This document shows, piece by piece, positions 6,441 through 14,358 of a DNA stretch of 16,591 nt. Under the pieces are notes generated by a model, which was not told where the DNA came from, did not search any database, and worked only from the letters and a program-made list of their open reading frames with translations. Source of the DNA: an uncultured Fretibacterium sp. (lineage in GTDB: Bacteria; Synergistota; Synergistia; Synergistales; Aminobacteriaceae). The DNA is taken from positions 1 to 16,591 of the forward strand of contig CALCEM010000001.1 of the NCBI GenBank assembly GCA_937900285.1, read 5' to 3'. Position numbers and translations under genes: made by a program. Numbering within the stretch: position 1 is the stretch's first letter; the number at the start of each line of letters is the position of its first letter.

Positions 6441-7658
6441 ATTATTTTTTATTCTGCTGATCTCTTAATCCCAAATTTAAACGATTTATCTAAATGGGCC
6501 GTAATAGCTTGCGATCAATTTACTTCACAGCCTGAATACTGGCAAAACGTTAAAAATTTAGTGAATAATTCTCCGTCAGCTTATAATTTGATTTTGCCTG
6601 AAGCCGAATTAAATAATAACAATAATGATAATAATAATAATATTTTAAACAGAGCAAATAATATAAATTCTTGTATGCAAAATTATTTGAACCAAAATAT
6701 TTTTAACGAGTATAAAAACTCATATATTTACATTGAACGAAAATTATTAAATGGCAAAATTCGTAAAGGTATTTTAGGAGCGATCGACCTCGAAAATTAT
6801 AATTATTTGCCCGGCTCAAATTCCCCAGTCCGCGCAACAGAATTAACCGTAACTGAACGCATTCCGCCACGTAAATTAATCCGGAAAAATGCATGTTTAG
6901 AATTATCTCACGTTATTATGTTATGTGACGATTACGAATTTAATTTAATTGAGCCGTTCGGGAAAATTAAAAATAATTTAACAAAAATTTATGACTTCGA
7001 TTTAATGTTAAACGGCGGAAATATTAAAGGCTGGCTCGTCAATGGTGTTGAAGCTGAAAATTTTAATTTAAGACTGCAGAATTATATTAATAAAAATAAA
7101 AAAATTTCCAAATCCGGAAATTTAATTTTTGCGATCGGTGACGGTAATCATTCGCTGGCGACTGCTAAAGCATGTTACGAAGACGATAAAAATATTTTAA
7201 ATCGTTATGCAATGGTGGAACTCGAAAATTTACACGATGAAAATTTATTATTTGAACCGATTCACAGGCTTGTGAAAAATATTGATCCCGAAAAGTTTTT
7301 AAACGATATAAAAAGCATTTGCGACGATAAAAATTATTATCCAGTTAAGTTTTATTATAAAAATATTTCGGGCACGTTGAATTTAAAAAAAGATTTAGGC
7401 GCATCGGCTTTACATGTCCTGCAAAATTATCTCGATCAAAATAAATTTGAAATTGATTATATTCATGATCTGCCGGCATTAAAAAATTTATCGAGTCAAA
7501 ATAATAATATTGGTTTCGAGCTTCCAGAATTTGATGCGGAAGCCAAGTTAAAATTTTTTGATTTAATCTCACGTTCCGGGACATTGCCGCGTAAAACTTT
7601 TTCGATGGGACACGCTCAGGAAAAAAGATATTATCTTGAAGCACGGAGAATAAAATAA
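6441..7658 (+). CDS. DUF1015 family protein; start codon uncertain (possible ATT)
   Basis: 405 residues if started at ATT 6441. The first canonical in-frame start is GTG 6561 (365 residues), which would cut off the conserved N-terminus FYSADLLIPNLNDLSKWAV and ACDQFTSQPEYW. The frame is open back to 6408 with no ATG, GTG or TTG before 6561. AAAGGG (6427-6432) lies 8 nt before ATT 6441. Further on are the family motif IGDGNHSLATAK (about 232-243), an asparagine-rich insertion (about 58-68) and a C-terminal FSMGHAQEKRYYLE. The family (COG4198) has no settled function that I can confirm; the GDGNH motif recalls the ParB/sulfiredoxin-type nucleotide site. It is followed after 5 bp by a transporter gene and probably heads a transcription unit with it and perhaps mutL. 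Confidence 0.85.
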   Translation: MIFYSADLLIPNLNDLSKWAVIACDQFTSQPEYWQNVKNLVNNSPSAYNLILPEAELNNNNNDNNNNILNRANNINSCMQNYLNQNIFNEYKNSYIYIERKLLNGKIRKGILGAIDLENYNYLPGSNSPVRATELTVTERIPPRKLIRKNACLELSHVIMLCDDYEFNLIEPFGKIKNNLTKIYDFDLMLNGGNIKGWLVNGVEAENFNLRLQNYINKNKKISKSGNLIFAIGDGNHSLATAKACYEDDKNILNRYAMVELENLHDENLLFEPIHRLVKNIDPEKFLNDIKSICDDKNYYPVKFYYKNISGTLNLKKDLGASALHVLQNYLDQNKFEIDYIHDLPALKNLSSQNNNIGFELPEFDAEAKLKFFDLISRSGTLPRKTFSMGHAQEKRYYLEARRIK

Positions 7659-7663
7659 ATAAA

Positions 7664-8524
7664 ATGCTCGCTGATTTAGGTTTATTATATTGCGCGTTAT
7701 TTTGGGGATTGAGCTTTCCTGCGATGAAAATTTTATTAAACGTATATCCGTCATGCTGGTTATTATTTATAAGATTTTTGTCCGGAGCATTTTTAGTGTA
7801 TATATTTTTTCATGGCCGGATTAATAAATTTTTTAAGCGTGATTTAAAGGGCGGAATTATAATCGGTACATTATTATCAATAGCGCTGATCTCTCAAACT
7901 ATAGGGATGAATTATATTTCAGGCGGTCGGTCTGCATTTTTATCTGCGATATATGTTTTATTAGTTCCGTTAATAATTTGGGCGTTTAAAAAAATTTTTC
8001 CCGGATATATAACATTATTTGCTGCTTGTTTATGTATTGCCGGAATGTTTTTTTTAACTTCTGGCGATGAATCTTTTAATTTTGATTTAAATTTGAATAT
8101 AGGCGATATTTTGACAATAATATGCGCGTGTGTTTTCGCCTGTCAGATCATAATGATAAACAAATTTACAAAAGGTCATGATCCTGTCACGTTATGTTTT
8201 ATAGCGTTTATAATTGTCGCATTATTGACGTTAATATATTCTGTAATTTTTGAGCGGAAATTTTTTATAGATTACACGAGCATAAACGAATTAATTTTTA
8301 CAATAATATTTGTGACGTTTGGATGTTACATGCTACAAATAATTTCCCAAAAATATGCAGAACCTAGTCACGCAGTTATTATTATGAGTCTTGAATCAGT
8401 GTTTGGACTTTTGGGCGGAATAATATTTTTAAACGAGACAATTAATTTTAAATCCGGTTTAGGCTGCGCGTTAATATTTTTTTCGGTGTTAATATCTGAA
8501 TTAAAGGGCATCGCTAAAAAATAA
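7664..8524 (+). CDS. DMT-superfamily (EamA) transporter
   Basis: 286 residues made of two EamA repeats (about 1-130 and 145-283) with around ten hydrophobic helices in total, the normal size for the drug/metabolite transporter superfamily. The opening LYCALFWGLSFPAMKILL and the closing SLESVFGLLGGIIFLNETI are typical of YdzE/RhaT-like inner-membrane exporters of amino acids or other metabolites; the substrate cannot be read from sequence. It starts 5 bp after the DUF1015 stop. GGAG sits 15 nt before the ATG inside the previous gene's end, a long spacer. Likely co-transcribed with the DUF1015 gene. Confidence 0.9.
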   Translation: MLADLGLLYCALFWGLSFPAMKILLNVYPSCWLLFIRFLSGAFLVYIFFHGRINKFFKRDLKGGIIIGTLLSIALISQTIGMNYISGGRSAFLSAIYVLLVPLIIWAFKKIFPGYITLFAACLCIAGMFFLTSGDESFNFDLNLNIGDILTIICACVFACQIIMINKFTKGHDPVTLCFIAFIIVALLTLIYSVIFERKFFIDYTSINELIFTIIFVTFGCYMLQIISQKYAEPSHAVIIMSLESVFGLLGGIIFLNETINFKSGLGCALIFFSVLISELKGIAKK

Positions 8525-8546
8525 ATTTATCATATCAAAGCACGTT

Positions 8547-8552
8547 TATAAT
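8547..8552 (+). promoter_or_regulatory. TATAAT placed for leaderless mutL transcription
   Basis: A consensus TATAAT ends 6 nt before the mutL ATG, so transcription would begin at or next to the A of the start codon. No Shine-Dalgarno sequence precedes that ATG. The -35 region is weak. mutL could also be read through from the upstream transporter gene, 34 bp away. Confidence 0.45.
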
Positions 8553-8558
8553 ATTCTC

Positions 8559-10313
8559 ATGTCAAATATAAAACTTTTAGATAAAAATATCTGGTCGAAA
8601 ATCGCAGCAGGTGAAGTCATCGAGCGTCCTGCTTCAGTTGTAAAAGAACTCGTCGAAAATTCTATTGATGCCGGCGCTAATTTTATTAACGTGATTTTAT
8701 CAGACGGAGGAAAATTAAATATTATCGTCGAAGATAACGGAGAAGGAATTAATTTTGATGAACTGCCCCTCGCTTTAACTTATCACGCAACAAGCAAAAT
8801 TCAAAATTTAAACGACCTCGAAAATATTTTAACTTTAGGCTATCGCGGTGAAGCCCTCGCAAGTCTGGTCGCAGTCGCTGATGTAAATATTACAAGTAAA
8901 ACAGAATTTTCAGAATGCGGCGGAATTATAAAAACTTCGGACGGCAAAATTATTCAACATGAAAAAATCAATTGCAAAAAAGGCACGCGCGTTCACATCA
9001 ATAATTTATTCGGTAGTCTACCCGCCCGAAAAAAATTTTTAAAATCTGCAATAAGCGAATTAAGACGATGCGCCACATATTTACGCGAATACGCCGTGTG
9101 TAATCCTAATATTATTTTTTCACTAGAGAACGACAATAAATTAATTTTCAAAACCGAAGGAGACGGAAATATTTTAAACGTCTTAAATAAAATTTGGGGC
9201 GAAGGTGCAGAAATTCAAAACGTCAGCTCCTATTTTCAACACTTAAATTTAAATTGCTGGTTTCAAGCTAAATTCAGCAGAAGCGATTTTATGATTTTCG
9301 TAAATGGCCGCGCCGTAAACGATCAGAATATTAAATCCGCAATTCTTTCAGCATCCGGAAATTTAAACGGAAATTGGGCATTATTTTTCACGATTGACCC
9401 GGCTCTCGTTGATGTTAATATTCACCCGGCAAAATCTGAAGTAAGGTTCAGATATCCAGATGAAATTTTTAAGGTCGTAAAAAATATTATTAATTCGCTC
9501 GGAAGCCCTCAGCCTGTTATTAATTTTAATAATTTAAATTTGAAAAATGTTCCGGCCATGAGTAACGAAAAAAATTTTATTGATATTAAGCCCGAACCAG
9601 TTCATAAAAATAATTTTGAGCCGAAAACAGAATTTAATTTTAAACCAGCTGAAAAACCGAAAATTAATTTAAATAATGATAATGATAATAATCAAAATAA
9701 CGAGCCTCAAATTACTTTAAGCGATTTCATGCAAAATAATAATGACCAGCAAAATATAATTTTTTTGGGACAGCTCTCAACGGGTTATCTCGTTTTCGAT
9801 AATTATGACGGCTTAATTTTAATGGATCCTCACGCTGCTCACGAAAGAATCAATTATGAAAAATTTAAAAACGCCGCAAAAAGTTCCAACAGTTCGCAAA
9901 AATTATTAATTCCTATTATTCTGCATCCTACTTTAGCGATTGAAGCTCAAGAATTTTTTAGCGAGATAAATAATTCCGGGTTCGAATTAAAAAATACTCC
10001 GTCCGGCATCGCAATTAATGCAGTACCATCAGCCACAGCAGAAATATCTGAACCGGAAATATTATTAAGAATTTCACTAAACGCGTTAAAAAATAATCAT
10101 GACGGCGATATTAAAAATTTATTGTGGCGGACTTGGGCGACTTATGCGTGTAAAGCTTCAATTAAATTAAATACAAAAATTTCAGCTGAAGGAGCTTTAT
10201 TGCTCTGGAAAAATTTATTTAAATGCGAACAGCCTTATATTTGTCCTCATGGCCGGCCGACTGTTTTAAAAATTTCTCGTCAGGATTTGGCTAAACATTT
10301 TGGACGCGAATAA
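8559..10313 (+). CDS. mutL: DNA mismatch repair protein MutL
   Basis: 584 residues. The N-terminal GHKL ATPase has all motifs: KIAAGEVIERP (14-24), E33-N34 in VKELVENSIDAGA, DNGEG (59-63), TSK (78-80), YRGEAL (95-100) and NLFGSLPARKKF (149-160). A low-complexity, asparagine-rich linker (about 320-395) joins it to a C-terminal dimerisation/endonuclease domain. That domain has DPHAAHERINYE (423-434), ACKASIK (530-536) and CPHGRP (562-567). The family endonuclease motif is DQHA(X)2E(X)4E; here Q is replaced by P (424), while D423, E429 and E434 remain. Together with the intact CPHGRP metal motif, this suggests a nicking MutL rather than the E. coli type. It works with MutS, which is not in the window. 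Convergent with the dynamin-like gene, stop to stop across 18 bp, with no GC-rich hairpin. Confidence 0.97.
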   Translation: MSNIKLLDKNIWSKIAAGEVIERPASVVKELVENSIDAGANFINVILSDGGKLNIIVEDNGEGINFDELPLALTYHATSKIQNLNDLENILTLGYRGEALASLVAVADVNITSKTEFSECGGIIKTSDGKIIQHEKINCKKGTRVHINNLFGSLPARKKFLKSAISELRRCATYLREYAVCNPNIIFSLENDNKLIFKTEGDGNILNVLNKIWGEGAEIQNVSSYFQHLNLNCWFQAKFSRSDFMIFVNGRAVNDQNIKSAILSASGNLNGNWALFFTIDPALVDVNIHPAKSEVRFRYPDEIFKVVKNIINSLGSPQPVINFNNLNLKNVPAMSNEKNFIDIKPEPVHKNNFEPKTEFNFKPAEKPKINLNNDNDNNQNNEPQITLSDFMQNNNDQQNIIFLGQLSTGYLVFDNYDGLILMDPHAAHERINYEKFKNAAKSSNSSQKLLIPIILHPTLAIEAQEFFSEINNSGFELKNTPSGIAINAVPSATAEISEPEILLRISLNALKNNHDGDIKNLLWRTWATYACKASIKLNTKISAEGALLLWKNLFKCEQPYICPHGRPTVLKISRQDLAKHFGRE

Positions 10314-10331
10314 TTTTATTTAAAATTTTAT

Positions 10332-12533
10332 TTAAAAGCTCTGCGCCATTATTATCCTGTAATTTTCGTATATAAACATATCAGGCATTATTAAATTATT
10401 TAGGTTCGTAAATTCTTTAATTCTGTCGGGCACTTGGCTGATTAAATCTTCTGGACGGCTGTCAAATAATCCGCCATCACCGCATGACATTACGCATTTA
10501 AAATTTTTTAATAACCCAAAATACGGCGACCTCGCTAAATCTGATAATCCCGAATCAACTCGCGTTAAATCTATGCTTATAACCGGGACTCGGCTTTTAA
10601 ATAATTCCGTTGGGTCTTTTAAATATTTATCCGGTGGAGCGATCAAAATATCATTATTATAAGCTGGTAATTTTATGGCTGGAATCGGCATCAAATTTCC
10701 TGAATATAAAAATTCCCGTTCGCTTACATTACCTTCCGGCAGTTCCTCCAGTCTCGAATCATGGCACAATCTGGAAAATAATTTTAAACTTTCGGATTTA
10801 TTTACGCCCAATAATAATATTTTCTTGTTGAATTTAAACGCGTTAAGCCCGAAAAATTTATTTTTAAATTCACGTTCGCGCATCGAAATAATTAACGATG
10901 AAATTAAATTTTCATTTTCTTTTTTGCCAGAATTATAATTACTCGTAATATTTTCTGCTGTAACATGAGGTAAATTAATATTTCCTGTTCCGGCTAATAA
11001 TTTTTTTATTCCGTCCGAAGCCTCTTGAACCTGCCAGCGAGAATTTCCGATTAATCTGCCCTTTAAAAGTCCGTCAAGAATTTTAACAGCCCGTTTCATT
11101 CTGAAAATTAAAGCGTTATGAAAAACATTATTTTGCAACGGCATTAAATAATTAATTACCATGTTAAAATTTGATTCGAGCCATTTAGCGGAATTTCGGG
11201 AATAAAAATTTTCCAGCGCCAATTTAGACGAAACCGGAATAATTTCATGTGAATAATAATTTCTTACGTTCGAGACGGCATTTAAAATTTTTTCGTTGCG
11301 AGTCTTTATAATTTTTCCTGCTTCATAGTCGTCTTTTTCCAAATCAATTTGCGATAACACAAATAATAATTCACGTCCAAAATTTTTTATTAAATCGTGA
11401 TCCTGAGCTTTTAAACCAAATCTCACAGGCGCAACATAAATTATATAATCAAGTTCCGGCAAAATATTTCTTAAAACCATGTTCCCATTACCCGTTAAAG
11501 CATCAAAACCAGGAGTGTCCATAAAACTAAATCCTTCAGGAATAAGCGCGCCGGGTATAAAAATTTCAAGTCGTGCAATTCCGAATTTATTACCGGGATT
11601 TGAACTTTCAGACGATAAATTATTTATTAACTCCGAATTTAATTTATTTCCAGAAATTTTTTCAACTCGTCCATCCTGATAAAAAATATTTGCTGATCTC
11701 GTCTCACCGTTCTCGCATAAAATCGGTATATTTGTCGTGGCTCTGGTTTGTTCAGGGATTAAACGTTCACCTAAAAGAGCATTCATAAATGATGATTTTC
11801 CGCTGCTTGTTAAACCGACGATGCCGATCATTAAATTTTTATTTCCCAAAATTTTACGAATTGAATTTAATCTGTTGTTAGCGGTTAAAGCATTTCGGGC
11901 AGAGTCTATAAATTTAGCAAAATCATTTTTTAATTTCGTATCATTCGGATTAATTTCCGCGTTGAAATTTAGATCAGCGTTAAAAATTTTCCGTTGAATT
12001 TGTCTGCGTAAAATAAAAATTTCTCGTTCCATGTCTTCGAGCAGGCTTAAATCTCTCAAAGTCATAACGCCCTGTATTCTTACAGCTTCGTAAATTTTCC
12101 CGTTAATTTCGATTAGATCGCCTTCAGAAGAATTTTCAAGCCAAGCGGATAAACTCGGAGTTTCATTGCCTGATAATTCTGAAATATTTCCGTTTGAATC
12201 GCGTTTAATATTTGCGTCCAATCTGAACGACCTGTAAACTCCATCGCCGCAATATAATTTACGAGTTACTGAAAAATTTTTTTCGCTGCCCATACCCAAA
12301 ATTAATCTTTCAAGCCTGGTTATAACGTTATGATTTTCGGGGTGACATAATTCAAACCATTGGTCGACAGTTCCCGGACAAGTTTCAGGGCTAAGGCGCA
12401 TAATTTTAAGAATATTCGATGAAAAATAAATATATCTCGACGGAAATTCCGCCCTAACATCTGGAGCTTTCGGAATAAACGGCCTATAAAATTTTTCTCG
12501 TTCCCATTCATTGAGTGATAAAATTTTTTTCAT
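10332..12533 (-). CDS. Dynamin-like GTPase with N-terminal PAS-like domain
   Basis: 733 residues. Residues about 30-125 look like a PAS sensor fold: YIYFSSNILKIM, WFELCHPENH (59-68), RKLYCGDGVYRSFRLDA (91-107) and DSNGNISELSGNET (112-125). A helical linker (160-230) leads to a dynamin-type GTPase: G1 GLTSSGKSS (240-248), G2 RATTNIP (264-270), G3 DTPG (339-342), G4 SQID (394-397) and G5 VSS (434-436). The C-terminal third (about 567-733) begins with a P-loop-like strand, KILLLGVNKSES, that lacks the GK[ST] core; it may be a degenerate second GTPase domain. Bacterial dynamin-like proteins remodel membranes, but no clear membrane-paddle helix is visible here. ATG 12533 has no ribosome site; TATTAT ends 6 nt before it. 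Single gene, divergent from lysA. Confidence 0.85.
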   Translation of the reverse strand: MKKILSLNEWEREKFYRPFIPKAPDVRAEFPSRYIYFSSNILKIMRLSPETCPGTVDQWFELCHPENHNVITRLERLILGMGSEKNFSVTRKLYCGDGVYRSFRLDANIKRDSNGNISELSGNETPSLSAWLENSSEGDLIEINGKIYEAVRIQGVMTLRDLSLLEDMEREIFILRRQIQRKIFNADLNFNAEINPNDTKLKNDFAKFIDSARNALTANNRLNSIRKILGNKNLMIGIVGLTSSGKSSFMNALLGERLIPEQTRATTNIPILCENGETRSANIFYQDGRVEKISGNKLNSELINNLSSESSNPGNKFGIARLEIFIPGALIPEGFSFMDTPGFDALTGNGNMVLRNILPELDYIIYVAPVRFGLKAQDHDLIKNFGRELLFVLSQIDLEKDDYEAGKIIKTRNEKILNAVSNVRNYYSHEIIPVSSKLALENFYSRNSAKWLESNFNMVINYLMPLQNNVFHNALIFRMKRAVKILDGLLKGRLIGNSRWQVQEASDGIKKLLAGTGNINLPHVTAENITSNYNSGKKENENLISSLIISMREREFKNKFFGLNAFKFNKKILLLGVNKSESLKLFSRLCHDSRLEELPEGNVSEREFLYSGNLMPIPAIKLPAYNNDILIAPPDKYLKDPTELFKSRVPVISIDLTRVDSGLSDLARSPYFGLLKNFKCVMSCGDGGLFDSRPEDLISQVPDRIKEFTNLNNLIMPDMFIYENYRIIMAQSF

Positions 12534-12536
12534 GTG

Positions 12537-12550
12537 ATTATAATAGCTTA
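12537..12550. promoter_or_regulatory. Overlapping divergent -10 elements between the dynamin-like gene and lysA
   Basis: ATTATAAT at 12537-12544 is a perfect palindrome giving TATAAT rightwards toward lysA. On the minus strand TATTAT (12545-12540) ends 6 nt before the dynamin-like ATG, placing a leaderless start there. TTGAGT at 12511-12516 is too far away (22 bp) to be a good -35 for lysA. Three 7-bp repeats of TTAAAAT type follow at about 12548-12568. Confidence 0.45.
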
Positions 12551-12588
12551 AAATTTAAAATTTAAAAAAGGAGATGTATTTATTATTT

Positions 12589-13866
12589 ATGATTGACGCA
12601 AATAATTTTAAATGGGGCGGAGTCGATTGCGGGGAATTAGCCGAAAATTTTGGCACTCCGCTTTATGTATTTGATGAAAATATTATTAATTCCAGATGTG
12701 AAGAAATTCAAAATAAATTTTTACGCAAATATAAAAACACCTTCGCATATTACGCGGGCAAAGCATTTTTAACACGTTACATGGCCAATTTAATAAAAAA
12801 TAATAATTTGGGTCTCGATGTTGTTTCGGGTGGCGAATTATATACGGCTCTCAGCGCAGATTTTGACCCCCAAAATATTGAGATGCACGGAAATTCAAAA
12901 AGTCACGATGAAATTTTAATGGCCGTAAAAAATAATGTCGGGCGTATTATTGTCGATTGTCCAGATGAATTAAAAATTATTTCGGAAATTTCGAGGCAAA
13001 ATAATTATACATGTAAAATTTTAATTCGAGTTTGTCCCGGCGTTGACGCTCATACACATAAAAGCATCGCCACTGGTAATTCTGATTCAAAATTCGGCGT
13101 TCCGATTGACGGAAAAATGTTAATTGACATGATCAAATTTGCAATGAATGACGCTAATATAAATTTAATGGGTTTACATTTTCACGTAGGCTCACAATTA
13201 TTCAGCCCTGACGATCATATTAAGGCGTTAAATAATGTCATCAAGCTGATAAAAAAATTAAAGAGCGATTTAAATTTTACGACTCGTGAATTAAATCTCG
13301 GTGGAGGTTTGGGAGCTGTGAAAAACCCAAAATATAAAAGCGTTGAACTAGAAAAATTTATTGATCCGTTGATGAAAATTTTATATAACGAGCTTGATCC
13401 AGTTCCAAAAATAACAATTGAGCCGGGACGCTGGATAATTTCAGAATCTGGAATAACAATTTACACCGTTGAAAATATAAAAATTTTTCCAGAAATAATT
13501 TACATCGCCGTAAATGGTGGCATGGCCGATAATCCAAGATATGCGCTATATAATGCCGAATATGACTGCGTAAATATTAAAAATCCTAATGGCAAATTAT
13601 TAAATTTAAGTTATCCAAATAAAAAAATTTCGATTGTCGGAAAATGTTGCGAATCAGGAGATATTTTGATCGATAACGCTGAAATTTCAAACACAAACCC
13701 CGGCGATTTAATAGCCTTGTATAATACAGGTGCATATACCTTCAGCATGTCGAGCAATTATAATAAATTATTACGTCCGGCCGTAGTATTTGTTAAAGAC
13801 GGCGAGGCAAAATTAAAAGTTGAACGCCAAAAATTTGAGGATTTAATTTCCGGAGATTATATTTAA
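12589..13866 (+). CDS. lysA: Diaminopimelate decarboxylase
   Basis: 425 residues from ATG 12589. This PLP enzyme removes CO2 from meso-diaminopimelate to give L-lysine, the last step of the pathway, in the cytoplasm. The alanine-racemase-type barrel shows the PLP lysine K58 in YYAGKAFLTRYM, HFHVGSQ (197-203), LNLGGGLG (236-242) and EPGRWI (278-283). The C-terminal barrel has CCESGD (353-358) and GAYTFSMSSNYN (381-392), with C354 and E355 as the partner-subunit active-site residues. An ATG at 12574 is also in frame, but it directly abuts the AAGGAG site, so translation from 12589 (15-nt spacer) is somewhat more plausible. The family N-terminus does not decide between them. Convergent with the Dabb gene, 13 bp between stops, no terminator hairpin seen. 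Confidence 0.95.
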   Translation: MIDANNFKWGGVDCGELAENFGTPLYVFDENIINSRCEEIQNKFLRKYKNTFAYYAGKAFLTRYMANLIKNNNLGLDVVSGGELYTALSADFDPQNIEMHGNSKSHDEILMAVKNNVGRIIVDCPDELKIISEISRQNNYTCKILIRVCPGVDAHTHKSIATGNSDSKFGVPIDGKMLIDMIKFAMNDANINLMGLHFHVGSQLFSPDDHIKALNNVIKLIKKLKSDLNFTTRELNLGGGLGAVKNPKYKSVELEKFIDPLMKILYNELDPVPKITIEPGRWIISESGITIYTVENIKIFPEIIYIAVNGGMADNPRYALYNAEYDCVNIKNPNGKLLNLSYPNKKISIVGKCCESGDILIDNAEISNTNPGDLIALYNTGAYTFSMSSNYNKLLRPAVVFVKDGEAKLKVERQKFEDLISGDYI

Positions 13867-13879
13867 TTTTTAATTTAAT

Positions 13880-14188
13880 TCATTCGTTGTTTATAACTTC
13901 ATCTAATCTGTCAAAAGACATGCGGTCTAATAATGAATTTCCGAAAGATCTTATTAATTCCTCGTGAATTTTATGCCGTAAATAGCTGTTGAGATGGGCG
14001 GGGGAATCTATTTCAAAGGTTGCCATAAGATCCGCGTTAAATGTTCTGGTTATGCAATTTTTATAAATAGCTGGATTACTGAGCCACGGGAGCTGTTTCG
14101 CCAGTTCGTTAAACGCCTCGCAAATTTTTTTACCAGCCTCGTCCAAATTCGTACCTTTTGCAAATTTATATAAAGTGTAATGCCTCAT
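13880..14188 (-). CDS. Dabb (stress-responsive A/B barrel) domain protein
   Basis: 102 residues, a single dimeric alpha-beta barrel domain of the usual length. It opens with RHYTLYKFAKGTN, has a central ADLMATFEIDSPAHLNSYLRH, and keeps the histidine of the HxxH-like end (HKIHEEL). Dabb proteins are small cytoplasmic dimers found in plants and bacteria; their bacterial function is mostly unknown, with some related barrels acting as cyclases or monooxygenases. ATG 14188 has AAAGGAA with a 14-nt spacer. It has its own promoter at 14250-14278 and lies downstream of the cupin operon terminator, so it is a separate unit. Confidence 0.8.
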   Translation of the reverse strand: MRHYTLYKFAKGTNLDEAGKKICEAFNELAKQLPWLSNPAIYKNCITRTFNADLMATFEIDSPAHLNSYLRHKIHEELIRSFGNSLLDRMSFDRLDEVINNE

Positions 14189-14249
14189 AATTAAAAATTA
14201 AATTCCTTTCATTCTGCTTATTTCTCATTTTATGAAATACCGGTGTTAT

Positions 14250-14278
14250 ATTATATAAACTTAACGTAATGAGAGCAA
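14250..14278 (-). promoter_or_regulatory. Promoter of the Dabb gene
   Basis: On the minus strand TTGCTC (14278-14273), a 17-nt spacer and a perfect TATAAT (14255-14250) form a plausible sigma70 promoter. The start near 14243 gives a leader of about 55 nt. It lies just after the cupin operon terminator. Confidence 0.6.
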
Positions 14279-14292
14279 AAAATAAATAAACC

Positions 14293-14328
14293 AAAAAATT
14301 CCGGGCATTAAAAATTTTTCTCCCGGAA
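14293..14328 (-). terminator. Intrinsic terminator of the cupin/cyclophilin-like operon
   Basis: On the minus strand a perfect 7-bp stem (TTCCGGG/CCCGGAA, 14328-14322 with 14305-14299) closes an AT-rich loop of 16 nt and is followed at once by TTTTTT. It lies 30 bp past the stop of the cyclophilin-like gene. It is the clearest terminator in the window. Confidence 0.88.
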
Positions 14329-14358
14329 GATTATTTATTTTATTATTTTATTTAAAAA

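Noticed and set aside
10332..12533. Dynamin-like GTPase as part of the 2434-5667 cassette
   Set aside because: Four genes on other units separate them; no shared promoter or repeat links them.
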